Positions 39,811 through 52,179 of a stretch of 64,000 nucleotides of DNA are shown one piece after another. The notes beneath the pieces are model-generated. The model was not told where the DNA came from. It was given only the letters and a program-made list of their open reading frames with translations, and did no database searches. The position numbers were made by a program, and so were the translations under genes. This stretch comes from Tetradesmus obliquus (Eukaryota > Chlorophyta > Chlorophyceae > Sphaeropleales > Scenedesmaceae), in contig CP126200.1 in NCBI GenBank assembly GCA_030272155.1, forward strand, positions 3,720,001-3,784,000. The letters are read 5' to 3'. How positions within the stretch are numbered: the first letter of the stretch is position 1; each line of letters begins with the position of its first letter.

Positions 39811-40598
39811 TTCACGTGGCTTGGATCACTGGTGCATGGAAGCGTCAGCGTGGCGATGCGTGGATGGCAGCAGTGTGTTCAGAGCCATGTGATATGCTGC
39901 GAACATGGCACTGGCAGTACAGCTTTTGCAACGGCATTGCATGTGTAGGTGCAGGTGCATCAGCATGATGCTGAGCACAGGTGTGGCTTGTGTTTGCTGG
40001 GAGACATTCATCAAGCAGCTTGTATACAGCTTGCTTTGCGCACGCTCCCTCGCCAGTGGCGCTGTACGTGCTGTCACTGCCGTGCTGCTTGGTGCAAGCG
40101 GAGTTCTGGGTCCCTGACAACATGCGGGGTATCCTTACTGCGGTTGGTCTGCGCAGGTGCTGCTGCACTTGCTGCGAGTGATCGCCACCTCTTGGTGTTT
40201 ATGTTGCTTAATGTCTTCGCTTAATGTCTTCAGGTGACCCACGTTGCGAGCAGTAATGTGGAGGCTTGGCTGTTGCTCAGGCCCCCTGTCGGTTTTGCGG
40301 AGACGAACCCGCCCAAGGTTTCAAGCAGGACCGAAACAGCAGAGTGCTCCTGTGGATGTGCAGTGAGTAGCTGACAAAGCAACTAGTTTGCCGTAGACAA
40401 GGCCGCATACCTTATGTGCTGCCCTGAACCACAGCACGGATTGCAGAAGAGCCTGATCCAACTTTCCAGGCCACGCCTTGCAAAAGCGACTACCGAACGG
40501 AGAACTTACGAAACAGTTAAATGTATTCGTTTAGGACGCTTTGCCTAAAAGCTGCCTGTTGAGTTCCCCAAGCAGTAGTTCTGCTTCAGGCGTGTCTC
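39811..40598. promoter_or_regulatory. Divergent 5' region between the low-complexity gene and the Gln-rich ORF
   Basis: Start codons at 39810 (minus) and 40599 (plus) face apart. No coding segment with splice signals is visible. A promoter function is inferred from layout. Confidence 0.35.
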
Positions 40599-41812
40599 AT
40601 GACCTACAATCCGCTTCGACAACCTTCTGCTCAGCAGCAAAATGAATTTGCATCACCATCGCCTGTGGTTCACCCAGGCGCGGATCACAACAGGCCGAAC
40701 GTTTCGAACGTAGGCCTCCCAACACCAGCAGCAACTGCAGTAACAGGCAGAGGGCCTGTTGCAGGAGGAGCTGCAGGCTCTGCAGCCTTCTTACCGCCCC
40801 ATCTGCAGTACCATCTGCACCAGTCGCCATTGCAACATGAGCCGCACAGCCACAGCAGCAGCAGCAGCAGGAGCAGCAGCAGCAGCACCAACAGCACCTG
40901 CCCCCACACCTGCTGCACCTACATGGCCAACAACAACAGCATATAAGGAAAGTTGCCGAATTGCATTCATTACAAGCATCAGCATCATGCAACATAATGC
41001 GCACTCACATGGCAAGAAGTGGTCCCCCGAAAGGCCACCGTGGCTGCTGAACCTCAGATTAGCATGTGCAGCTCCTGCTTCTGCTCCTACGTCGTCTAGT
41101 ATTACCTGCAACCATAACAACACCTGGTCAGCGCCGTCCCGAAGAGCCACGATGCCCTTCGGGGGCAACGGCACTGACAGTCTTCCATCCTCTTGTAGTC
41201 CTTGGTAGCCTGGGTAGTGACACCTTGTCAGTGACGCCACTTGGTTGACACCGTAGCTCAGATTGAAGGTGAAGTTTTCCTCGCAAGAAGCAGGAGTGGC
41301 AGTAGTGTAAATTGCATGTAATGGGGGAATGTGTATGCCTGCTTTACCGTTTCGTACTACTGTCATTCAAAGTTGACTGTCCTAGTGGCCATGTATGGCA
41401 TGTTGTAAATTTTGTCGTCCTTTATCAGACGACGGGCGCTCAGCGCTCCCCATCGTCACGTGCGAGTGATCGTATGGGATGTGTTATATGCATTGAGGAT
41501 ACCTCCTTGGTGTATGAGCACCTACTCTTCCCTTGGCAGTATAGGCATGTGTTAGTTCCTTATTATATAACAGTAACTCCCAGTTCATGAGTGCGTCAGT
41601 ACATGCAAAAAGCCAGGTGTAACGTGTAGGTGTGAAATAAATATCGCGTACATTGTATGGGCAGCCTGTGCTGCTCTGGGTCGCCTGGTATCTGCACCAT
41701 CTTGCAGGATTTCTTTCACGCACTACAAAAATTGTAGTACCTGCTACACCAACAGGTGTGCCAGGTACAGCAGACAGCAAAATCCACGTAAACCCCCCCC
41801 CCCCCCAACAAC

Positions 41813-41843
<31 letters not shown>

Positions 41844-43883
41844 CACAGAACCACTCAGTGTTGGTTTTCACCAACACTGCTAGTCTCCAAACCCTTCCTC
41901 CCAAACCCGATGCTGCGACGACATGTAGGCTGTGTATGTGTGCACAAAACATTCATGAAAAGAGCATCGCCCAGCAACGTGTACCTTCAAACGCCCCACT
42001 TTCCGGTGTTTGCTCCTCTCAGAGCAGGCCACACCACACGCCCAACCTGCCCGTCACCCTCCCCCCGAACAGACGCATACCACGATAACACAACATCAAA
42101 ACATAATCCACCACAAACAACATCGCCGCTGCTGTCGCTGCTGTTGCTGTTGTTGTTGCTGTTGCTGCTGCTGCCTCCACTGCATATAGCAGGCAGATGC
42201 TGTTGTTCTGGACAGCCCGCATACTGACTGTGTGGCAGCCGATGTAGGTGCTCCGGCTGCTCTAGTCATTGTAGGTGTCAATGGGTGGCCCAACATCCAG
42301 TCCCCATGTCACTGACTGCTAACTGCTGCGTGATGCTGATAGCAAGGTGCGCTGCTGTCTGTGTGGCAGACATGTGGTTTGTCTGCTGCTGCTGGAGCTG
42401 ACAGCGGAAAGTGCATGCTGTAACCTGTTTAGGCTGGCAGACAGCTGCTGCTGTATCTGATGCTGTACACGCTGGATGACAGCCCAGCCACGCTGAGCGT
42501 ACTGTATTAATGTGTGACTGTAGTATCGTGCATGAAACTGCCGCCAAAACGTTGCTGTGATACGCTGGGTAGTACTTGTAGCTGCTGCTGTGGTGATGGT
42601 AGCTGCCTTCTGGGGTTGGGACTATAAAGCTGGCCAAGGCTGTGGATAATGTGCACCCGTAAAATGAAGGTGTAAGGATCGAACGAATTAAAATAACGTC
42701 GCAGCAAAGCCGAGGCGAGGTGAAGCTATGTGGGGAAGTGCATGTGTGTATGACCCAGGAGGCACCTCATTGCTGTGTCTGTCACTGAAATTATCTGTTT
42801 CGAGCTGCTGTTGATGTTACCTGAAGGGAAGTCGCTGCAATAGTCCGACACCGAGGTGGGCTGCTGGAGGCCTGTGCTACTGCGCGGTCCCGGATACGTG
42901 CTACGTGTCGAATGACAAGTACCGGTAACGGCTTCGGAACACACATACAGAAACTGCCCCACAAACAGCCTCAGGCCACAGCAGGGACTGCGAAGCTGCG
43001 GGGCGCCCACCAGAAAACTTACAGGTGTAGCGCTTGGTACCATATAAGGAAAGTTGCCGAATTGCATTCATTACAAGCATCAGCATCATGCAACATAATG
43101 CGCACTCACATGGCAAGAAGTGGTCCCCCGAAAGGCCACCGTGGCTGCTGAACCTCAGATTAGCATGTGCAGCTCCTGCTTCTGCTCCTACGTCGTCTAG
43201 TATTACCTGCAACCATAACAACACCTGGTCAGCGCCGTCCCGAAGAGCCACGATGCCCTTCGGGGGCAACGGCACTGACAGTCTTCCATCCTCTTGTAGT
43301 CCTTGGTAGCCTGGGTAGTGACACCTTGTCAGTGACGCCACTTGGTTGACACCGTAGCTCAGATTGAAGGTGAAGTTTTCCTCGCAAGAAGCAGGAGTGG
43401 CAGTAGTGTAAATTGCATGTAATGGGGGAATGTGTATGCCTGCTTTACCGTTTCGTACTACTGTCATTCAAAGTTGACTGTCCTAGTGGCCATGTATGGC
43501 ATGTTGTAAATTAACAGCAGCAGCAACAGGCGGCGCCGTTCCTGATGGTACAGCAGCAGCAACAAATGCAGCAGCAGCAGCAGCAGGATGGCGCTCCACA
43601 GCGCCCTGCAGCGCTGCCTGGTGTTCTAGGGCTGTTGAGTGCAGCAGGCGACAACAGGGCAGCAGGCGCGCAGCAGGCCACACGCCAAGCTGCCACGCAA
43701 AGGTGCCACACAAAACACCATGCACTGGCCCAACCACCCCACAGGGTCGCTGTAGCAGCCACAACTGTGGTGTTGCAACACGGCAGGTTACCCTTCACCA
43801 CTGCCCAAAAGCAGGAGCACTGCGCTGCTGGCCACAGCAATATCCGGCAGTATACGCCAACACACCAGCGTCAGTCTGCCTGA
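40599..43883 (+). pseudogene. Gln/Pro-rich ORF disrupted by a terminal-repeat element
   Basis: It starts MTYNPLRQPSAQQQNEFA and continues Pro/Ser/Gln-rich. Removing the element 40940-43512 and one 5-bp target copy joins two poly-Gln stretches in one frame (HLHGQQQQ upstream, QQQQAAPFL downstream), open to TAA at 43883. The Gln frame and the frame of the start codon are offset by one base near 40840, so there is either a small indel or an unseen intron. The host gene was therefore probably broken by the insertion and possibly also by a frameshift. No domain is recognised; such Gln-rich proteins are often transcriptional or RNA-related. Confidence 0.5.
40940..43512 (-). mobile_element. 2.57-kb terminal-repeat element, probably a non-autonomous LTR retrotransposon
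   Basis: Direct repeats of 472 bp (40940-41411 and 43041-43512) appear identical, which points to a recent insertion. The flanks carry the 5-bp target duplication AACAG (40935-40939 and 43513-43517). On the minus strand, TGGTACCAAGCGC (43034-43046) follows the end of one repeat and resembles a tRNA primer-binding site; this suggests minus orientation. The interior (41412-43040) lacks gag or pol and holds a C15/A27 homopolymer tract (41790-41839). Termini are not the usual TG...CA, so class assignment is tentative. Each repeat contains the same 142-codon minus-strand open frame (e.g. VNQVASLTRCHYPGYQGLQE) of unknown identity. Confidence 0.75.
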
Positions 43884-44122
43884 ATCCTAATCCGGCTAAA
43901 TTCTGGATGCCCTTTACCATCTGTCCCAACATCTGACCAAGCACAGCAGTGCTGCAAGTGCTGACCAGTCCTGCCCAGCCCTGCCCAGCCACACCCTAAA
44001 CCACTCTGCACACCCTAAACCCGAACAGAATGCTAGCACCCACACACCAGCAGCCCCCACAGCAACCCAGCTGCAGCATCCCAGCTGCAGCTGCAGCTGG
44101 CATACCAAGCACACCCAACCGC

Positions 44123-47100
44123 TCAGTCGCACTTGACGTTGCGGTAGATCCTGTGCACGAACGCGCTGGCGCCCCAGAACCCTACCGCCCCACACATCAG
44201 CCCCAGGCCCACGCAGAACATGGCGGTGTAGCCAAAGTAGAAGCACGTCTGGAAGAAGCCTGTCATGTGTGTTTTAAACAGGAAGTAGTGCACGCTGTAT
44301 GCAAACACATACAGCGCGGTGCTTCCTGCCATGCCGAAGCTGGTCCACTGCCAGTGGTAGTTCTCCGCATTGAGCAAAAAGTACGTCCCCACGATCGTAA
44401 CGCAGATCGTAACAATCAGCAGGATCAGGAACACCAGCAGCATGAAGCCGTACACGTAGTAGACCTTGTAGTTCCAGAATGACGTAAAGATGAAGTACAT
44501 CTCGATGAAGATGCTGCCAAACGGCAGAAGCCCGCCAGCCATTGCAATCGCAAGCGGCGAAAGGTACCACTGCCGCACCGGGATCGGACTCGGGATGCGC
44601 TTCACCCTGCAGGGGTGGTTTGGCGTGCTGCTCCAGTTGCGCCCGATGATCGTGCCCACTATGCACAGCGGGAAGGACAGGAACGCCCACAGCAGCAGCA
44701 CGATGACGATGTAGCCAAACGGAACAGCGGCCAGGCTGCCGTATGCGATCGCAATCGTGTTGAGCACGAATGCGATGCCGAAAACGACGCCGGGGAAGAG
44801 CATTGCGGTCAGCAGCATCCCCTGGATCCAGGATTTGCCTTCCATGCGGGCATAGAGGCCTCCGCTGACATAGCCTCCCACAAGAGAGGTGAGCGCGTAG
44901 CACACGATGAACACCGTGAGGATGGTGCCGCGCTCCTGCAGGCCGGCAGCAACGAGGCATGTGGAGGCAGATCAAGCACACAGCACGGAACGATCTAGGG
45001 GTTGGTGAGGATACTCCTCATTTTTGAGTGTCAGCGCGTACACGATGAACACGGTGAGGATGGTGCCGCGCTCCTGCACGAGGTAGGTGGTGTGATGCAA
45101 GGCAGGTGCAGGCGGCAGGCAAGCAGCACAGCACGAAATAGTCCAAGGTAGGTGGGCATGTTGCAGTGGCAGCATGATCCGGCTGACGTAGCCTCCCACA
45201 AGAGAGGTCAGCGCGTAGCACACGATGAACACCGTGAGGATGGTGCCGCGCTCGTGAAGGCAGGCAGCAATGAGCATGCGGAGGCAGATCAAGCACACAG
45301 CACGGAACGATCTAGGGTTGGGTGAAGAAATTGTTGAGTGAGAGCGCAAAGCACACGATGAACACCGTGAAGATAGTACCACGCTCCTGCAAGAGGTAGT
45401 TGGTGTGATGTGGGGCAGGTGCAGGCGGCAGGCAAGCAGCACAGCATGGAAGAGTCCAAGGTTAGGTGGGCATGTTGTTGTGGGAAGCATGATCCGAGAT
45501 CCATGTAAAAGAAGACTTGGAGATCCACATGGATGCATGATCCCGAGGTCCGGGTGAATGAATGATCCCGGCATCCGGATGCATGCTTGGTTCTGAGATC
45601 CAGATGGATGCATGATTCCAAGATTTATCAACAGCACAGCAGAGCACCACCACAACCCACACATAAAACGTGCCCATGAAGGTGATCAGGAACACAAACA
45701 GCCCCAGCAGGCACAGCAAAGCACCACCAGGCACAGCAGAGCACCAACCAGCACAACCAGCGCAGCGCAGCCGCTAAATAACACAGAAAAACACCGCAAC
45801 CCACCTCGTAAAACGTGCCCATGATGGTGATGAGGATCACGAACAGGCCCAGCAGGCACAGCTGCCCGCCCGTGCCCACGCAGGCCGCCAGCAGCATGCG
45901 CTGGCTGGGTGCGCGGAACACGTCGCCGTGCACCAGCTTCCAGCCCGTCTCCTCGTTCAGGTCGCGCTCCAGGCTCTCCAGGTCGCCGTCCTCCTTGGCG
46001 TAGCTGCGGCAAGAAACACAGGGGAGCAACGGCATGATTCGAAACAAAGAAATAAGGTGTTCAGCACATCGCACACACATGCATGCTGCAGGCTGTCCAG
46101 GTCGCCATCCTCCTTGGCGTAGCTGCGCAGATGGTTGATAACTATACGCGCATGGAAGTAACAAACAGGGATCACTCTCACACGCAGGATGAAACCAAAA
46201 GTGTGGTGCATAACGGGCACTGTGCGTGAGTTTTCTGGCGCGAGCGTGCTCTAGCTGCCACAGGCTTCAACTGGCAGTAGGCATTTGCGGCTGCTGATAA
46301 TGTGGCGGCTGCTCAAGTGTTGAAAGCGGCCGAGGTACAAAGAGCAGCCGCTCACCGCGCATAGTCCTTGCGCAGCGTGCGCATGAGGATGATGGCCACC
46401 AGCCCCGTGAGGAACATGACCATCATGAAGCTGTTGAAGATGGAGAACCAGTGGATCTGCGGCACGCAGCGCAGCAAGGAAGAGGTGTGGCAGACATTAC
46501 AATGTGTTTTATTGCAGACAAGACCATTCTACTTTACATCCTACCCATCAAGTCTGCAGCCGGCACACGCATAGCAAAGCACAGCGGTGCAAAGCAAGAG
46601 CTTCGTTGCAGTCGCTTGAGGGCGCTTGCGCTTGCTCCAAATTGTGATTGCCTGACACGCGCAGCAACCGCCGCACCTGTCGCACCTTGTGCTTGCATGA
46701 ACTGTAGTCAAGGTAGCAAGCCAACAAACCACGCGCATGCAGGCATCACACACCCAACTGCCGCAACACAGGAAACCTGCCATACAGCGCACCTTGTGCT
46801 CGAAGAAGTTGTGGTCCAGGTAGCGCTTAAAGCGCCCCCCAAACCTCTACATGGCATCACGCGCAGCAACCCACAGAGGCAAAAATGACAACAGCCGCAG
46901 CAGCCGCAACACAGCGCACCTTGTGCTCGAAGAAGTTGTAGTCCAGGTAGCGCTCAAAGCGCTCCCCAAAGGGCGTGCTGGTGGGCAGCCAGTTCACAGC
47001 AAAGGTGAAGGTCACCTGCTGCCCCTCCTTGAGCAGCACGGGCTCGCCCGAGGTGAGGTTCACGTGGATGATCTGCAGCAGCAGCAGCAGCAGCAGGGCG

Positions 47101-49489
47101 CGGCCGAGGATCACAGAGTGTCAGGCTGAGCTGTCTCACAGCTAGAAGCGCACCTGGACCTGCAGGTGTCCACCCAGTTGCAGTCGACTGCTGAGTCATT
47201 GTGTGATGATGCGGCAGCCCTTGCTGCTAAGCCACAGAGCATGTGCTTGCTGCTGCTGCTGTTGCTGCCGCCAGTAGGAAGTAACGTCGTTGTAGCAGCT
47301 GAGTTTCACTTTGCCACCCAACGCCGCGACTCATCGCTGCTGCTGCTGCTGCTGCCTCTGCAGCTGCAGTCACGCCTTCGCGACTGTAGCTCATCTTCAA
47401 CACACCTAATACCACTGTTGTACCTGTGCAAGCTTTGCTTCTGCTGTTGCTGCTGCTGTGCAAAGCCTCCATCGCTGCTGCTGCTGCTGTGGCCACACAG
47501 CAGGGATGCACTGCCATCTCCCTCACCCTGTCCGCGTTGTAGTTGATGCCCAGCTGCGTGTGGCTGCTGCGATAGACAACTCCACAACGCAGCACACAGT
47601 ACAGCTTTGCGCAGCCACTCCACTCAACCCTGTCCCAAATTGTAGTTAATATCCAGCTGCTGCTGCTGCTGCTGCTGCCATGACCAACATCCACGGTGTA
47701 CACACTGTACAGGCAATGCGCTGCAACCCGCCTCACCCTGTCCCTGTCGCTGCTTATGTCCAGCTGCTTGTGGCTGCTGCCGTTTCTTTCTCACCCATCT
47801 CCCCACACAGCAGAGGCGCACCTCAGAACACGCTACCACATGCTCACCCTATCTTCGTTAAAGCTGCTGCTGCTGCTGTGGTTACACCGTCCTAGTTTAA
47901 ACCCCCTCAATGCTGCACCCGCCTCACCCTGTCCCCGTTGTAGCTGATATCCAGCTGCTTGTGGCTGTACAGCAGCAGGTCCGGCTCGGCCCCCGGGGCA
48001 CCCTTGAGCTCTCCCACAAAGCCCCACACGGGCAGCTCATCCATGAACAGCTCGTACCAGTAGTGGTGCTGCACCGCGTACCTGCAGGCAGCAGCACAAT
48101 AGTGCAGTGCATACAATATAAGCAGTTGTTGTTGGCAGCTGGTACCAGTAGTGGTGCTGCACCGAGTACCTGCAGGCAGCATGGGTGATAGTGCAGTGCT
48201 GAAGGGTGCTGAGGAGTGTTTGTGCACACAATTGCATGACCTGCATCGAGAGATGCAACAGTTTGAAGCATTATGGTCACGTGACGATTCAAGGCAATCT
48301 CCAGCGCAGCTCTGGGGGCAGCTGCTGCTGTTTGGCGCTGTTGGCTCACTGGGCAGCATTGACTGTCTTCAGCTGCTGTTGCTTGCAAAAGCTGGGTGAG
48401 CTGAGCTCGTCCACAAGAGTACAACACTGCCGCCCATGCCAGCTGGGCTGCCAGCAGAAGCTAGCACGCTTGCTGCTCGTTAGCCTGCTGTTGCGGCAGC
48501 TGGGCACACAGCTTCTTGCAGTGACCGCTGCCAGTGCTGCTGCTCCTGCTCCTGCTGTTGCTGCTGCCGGTGCTGCCGCTGTTGCTGCTGCCGCTGTTGT
48601 TGCTGCTGCTGTCACCTGAACTCCTCGACATCATCCTGGCTCAACTTCTGGGAGCAGATGGGAGACTTGAGCACGGGCACTGCGGTTCAAGAATAATATG
48701 AGCAGCAGGAGAGCCATGTCAGCAGGTCCGAGAACGCTGTTCTACCACGCACAACCAGTCAGGTGCTGAATCATCACACGCGGTTGTTTTGCTGTGCCGA
48801 GTGGCTGGCACAAGGGCAGCATCCAACTGGGCAGTGGTGCTGCTGATGGCACAGCTGCAGACATGCTTGGTGCGCATGCAGTAATCCACATCCGCTGACA
48901 TTAACCGTGCCTGCAACAAGTACAACTGCTGCATGCATACTGGTGCAGCTGCACCCTCCGTGCCAGTTGGAACACAGGTGCATCTGCTGCTGTTTTGTGT
49001 GCTTAAACAGGGCACCCACCCTTGAACTTGATGTCAAGCTGGCTGTTGATGAGTTCATTGCCTTGCAGGACCTCGCCTAGGCCACCCCAGCTATGCTCAT
49101 CTTTCTGCTGCGGGTGCCGCTTGCAGTATGGCAGGGCGTAGTAGTTGTACGTTTCCTGCAGATCATGCACCGGCAGCAGTATGGTGTGGTGCTGAACAGG
49201 TGATGAGCCCTGGGGCGACTGCTAAAGACTGGCAAAAGGCTCCTGCTGGCAGAAGTGGTTGGCAACAGGATGCCTGGCAAGACAACTGCAGTACTGCTCA
49301 CTGCATGGATCAGCACAGTCTAGCACAAACCTGCGGGTTGTTGTAAGGTCCGACTTTGTTTACCCAAAGCGTTACTGCCTCGCCATCTTTGTATCTGTGG
49401 TTGTTCTCGCCAGCAAGAGTACAAACTGCCAGGCAGCCGAGCAGCAGCAATGCTGCCAGGCCCCAACGGCCCTTTCCCAGCAGCTCCAT
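44123..49489 (-). CDS. TM9SF: Transmembrane 9 superfamily (nonaspanin/EMP70) protein, 592 aa
   Basis: Nonaspanins are Golgi/endosomal nine-pass membrane proteins involved in sorting and adhesion. Eight exons: 49331-49489, 49020-49155, 48616-48679, 47928-48081, 46920-47072, 46356-46456, 45805-46003 and 44123-44935 (1779 nt, all phases fit). A signal peptide ([18 protein letters not shown]) precedes the luminal domain, with family hallmarks [37 protein letters not shown] and [12 protein letters not shown]1 is in exon 6 ([20 protein letters not shown]), followed by [13 protein letters not shown] and eight more TM segments. The C-terminus VKCD carries the family's K-x-D COPI/Golgi-retention signal. 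Length is typical. The gene starts only ~160 bp from a LINE fragment, which may have displaced its promoter. Introns contain many partial exon copies. Confidence 0.93.
45030..45394 (-). repeat. Three partial copies of the TM9SF last-exon start
   Basis: Copies of [16 protein letters not shown] with the upstream acceptor region at 45030-45080, 45183-45256 (longest, to GGYVS) and 45340-45394; the real exon starts at 44935. Confidence 0.93.
45658..45722 (-). repeat. Partial copy of TM9SF exon 7 end
   Basis: Encodes [17 protein letters not shown], a copy of [18 protein letters not shown] at the end of exon 45805-46003, about 145 bp downstream. Confidence 0.9.
46788..46848 (-). repeat. Partial copy of TM9SF exon 5 end
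   Basis: Copy of [11 protein letters not shown] plus donor (reads [11 protein letters not shown]), ~128 bp downstream of the real exon end at 46920. Confidence 0.9.
47527..47876 (-). repeat. Four partial copies of TM9SF exon 4 end
   Basis: Copies of the [10 protein letters not shown] segment and donor at 47844-47876, 47731-47774, 47640-47665 and 47527-47567; the real end is at 47928. Spacing is ~85-110 bp. Confidence 0.88.
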
Positions 49490-49651
49490 TATCCGTCTAC
49501 TTCTATCACCGCTGCATCGGCTGATGATCTGCTGAAGCCCGCGGTGAACTGGTGTCTTGTTGCAGCAGAGCACAACCAAACCAGCGTGTTGGTTAGGGAG
49601 TTGGCTCGATTATGCTGCTTGATTGCAGATGGACGCTGACGCAACCAGACT

Positions 49652-52063
49652 TTGCAGAACTTCGGTAACCTCAGGACGTGCCATGCACAAGAGCGATGCT
49701 GCTGCTCAGTGCTGGGGCTGTGCAGTGCAGGTAACCTTGTCAGTGACACGCATGACATCCAGTACCGCACCAGTGGTATTGACTTCAAAACCTCCATAGC
49801 ATTCTTGATGGCAACCATCAAGGAATCCTCACAACTGCACAGTCAAATACCCGTGACTCAACTACAGGGCATGGAGACAGCACAGCTCCTGAAGTATGGA
49901 GGCAGCACAGTTGCAGATATGCTGCTGCAGTACTGCAGCCTTATGTGGCAGCTGGAGCAGGTGCATCAGGTGCCTGGCACAATTGTGAACATGCCAAAGA
50001 AGGGAGACCTGACAGATTCTACAAACTATCGTGGCATCACCTTGCTCAGCGTGCTTTACAAATTTTACACCAGCGTCCTTAATCAGCGCCTCATCAAGTT
50101 TGCAGAGGGCGAATCGCAGCTGCAGCACCACAGCCAGCAGACAGGACAACAGCAACAGCGGTCAGCACCACAGCCAGCAGCACAGCAGCAGCAGCAGCAA
50201 CAGCAGTCACAGCAGCAGCAGCCAGCCGGTCCACCACGAGCAACTGCTGCTGCCACGGCAGCAGCACCGTTGCTGCATGAAAGCCAGAATGGGTTCAGGC
50301 CCAAGCGCAGCTGTGCAGATCACCAGAGCGTGCTAAGCGAGATCTTGTGTGGAAGGAAGGCTGAGGGGAAGGAATCATAAGTGCTGTTTGTTGACACCTA
50401 CACAGCCTTTCCCACTGTCTGGCTTGATGGGTTGTTCTACAAACTCTGGGAGAAGGGTGTACGAGGGAAGATGTTCCGGGTGCTGTATAACCTATATCAG
50501 GGCGCTCGTCGTGTGGTTTCTCATGAAGGTTGCGTCACTGACAGCTTTTCATGTAATCTCGGCTTGCATGAGGGTGATGTCATCTCCCCCACATTGTACC
50601 TTTTTCATTGATGACCTGTTGCGTGAGGTGCATGCAAAACACCCCGGCATAACGCTACTGGGTCCATCTGACGAAGCTGCTGGCCAGGTCGTGGCTGCCA
50701 TGCAGGCGGATGATTTTGTTGCTGTGTGTGGCTCTCTGTCTGAAGTTCAAGCAGTTGCTGCAACCGTGTATAAATACAGTTGCAAGTGGCGCTTTAAGCT
50801 CAACAGTCCAAGTCTGCTGTCATGCACATCTTGCCAGGTCGTCAGCGCAGCCAGCGTAGTCAGCTGGTTGATTCTGGCATTGTATGGAATGGCGCTCCTG
50901 TGCCAGTCGTTTCAGAATACTGCTACCTTGGTTTGTGGTTCAACGACGCATGCAATTGGAGTACGCATTTTGACAAAATGCTTGCCAAAGTGCAACGTGT
51001 GAAAGCTGGGCTTATGCCCATATGGAAGAGCCGTCATATCAGTGTTGAAGTAAAGCGTATTGTACTGTTGACCTGCATTCGTCCAGTTGTAGAGTACGGC
51101 AGTGAAGTGTGGTTTCCGTCAACAGCTAGGCAGCTGCAGCAGATTGATCAGGTGCAGACAGACATAATCAAGTGTGCAATGCGGTGTGGCAAGGAGCGTC
51201 CGTGTTCCTCAGCTGTCTTGGCTGAATGGGGTGTGAAGCCTTTGCATATGTGGTTACATCAGCGAGCTATGGAGTACTATTTCAGGATACAGCGCATGGA
51301 TGGTGTTAGACTGCCAAAGCAAGTGTTCTCCGCGGAGTGGAGGCGTTCGAGTGGAGCAATGGTAGTAACACCGTGGCACAAGTATGTGCAGAGTCTATTG
51401 TGCAAGTATGGTGTGAATGTAGAGACAGCGGCAGGGCGTGCAAGCTGCTGCAAGAGTCACATTTCAGGGCAGATTAAGAAGTTGCATGCAGATAGGATCA
51501 TGTGTGAATCACTGGAGCATTCCACTTTGTTGAGTTACATCACGCATGTGCACCCTAAACATGCTGATGCTATGACGTTCAAGCGGGTTAGACCTTTTTT
51601 GCGGTCTGGGGCGCCTACACGTGGTGTTGAGTTGATGATGCGTGTGCGTTTGGGTTGTTTGGCTGTACATGAACGCACCAGCCGTTATGGTGGCAGGCGA
51701 GCTGATGGTAATGCAGCATGTCCGGCGTGTGGTGCAGGTGTGGAGTCATTGTCACATTTGCTGTTTGATTGTGCTGCGACGTCTGTGCAAAAAGATGAGA
51801 TGTTCAATGAGATTAGGGCTTTGCCTGGTTGCGCTGCAAAATTGCGTAACTTGTTGTCTATTACAGATGCTGAGGTGAAGGTGAAGCGGTTTGTGTCGGA
51901 TGATGCTTGGGGTTCTGTTAGGTTACTGGTGTCTAGGTTCATTGCTGATTTTCTTGAAAAGGCTTGGGGTGTGCGTAATGCTTGCAAACATGATGGAATA
52001 GTGCTCCCTTCTGTTGCCGCTCCATTGAGGCGCGGGGCCGATGGCGTTGATGCTATGGCTTGA
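49652..52063 (+). pseudogene. 5'-truncated non-LTR retrotransposon (LINE) with broken reverse transcriptase
   Basis: The reverse-transcriptase core is recognisable: fingers (MPKKGDLTDSTNYRGITLL, QNGFRPKRSCADH), motif A FVDTYTAF, motif B GLHEGDVISPTL, motif C with ADD near 50706. A thumb region and a C-terminal zinc motif CPACGAGVESLSHLLFDC (CxxC...HxxxxC) follow. Breaks: in-frame TAA at 50378-50380, a shift in the T5 run 50601-50605, another shift near 50801-50812. A Gln-rich CAG insert (about 50112-50262) sits inside the fingers. No endonuclease domain is seen upstream, so the copy is truncated at the 5' end, next to the TM9SF start. It ends in an (ATG)n tail. Confidence 0.9.
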
Positions 52064-52070
52064 TGGGTAA

Positions 52071-52084
52071 CATGATGATGATGC

Positions 52085-52119
<35 letters not shown>

Positions 52120-52120
52120 C

Positions 52121-52177
<57 letters not shown>

Positions 52178-52179
52178 GG
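52071..52179 (+). repeat. (ATG)n microsatellite, probable LINE 3' tail
   Basis: About 36 ATG triplets with two CTG interruptions, starting just after the LINE stop codon. Several algal non-LTR elements end in simple repeats, so this probably marks the 3' end of the insertion. Confidence 0.85.

Noticed and set aside
43990-44022. Telomere-like ACCCTAAAC motifs
   Set aside because: Only two short, separated copies; compatible with chance or a small duplication.
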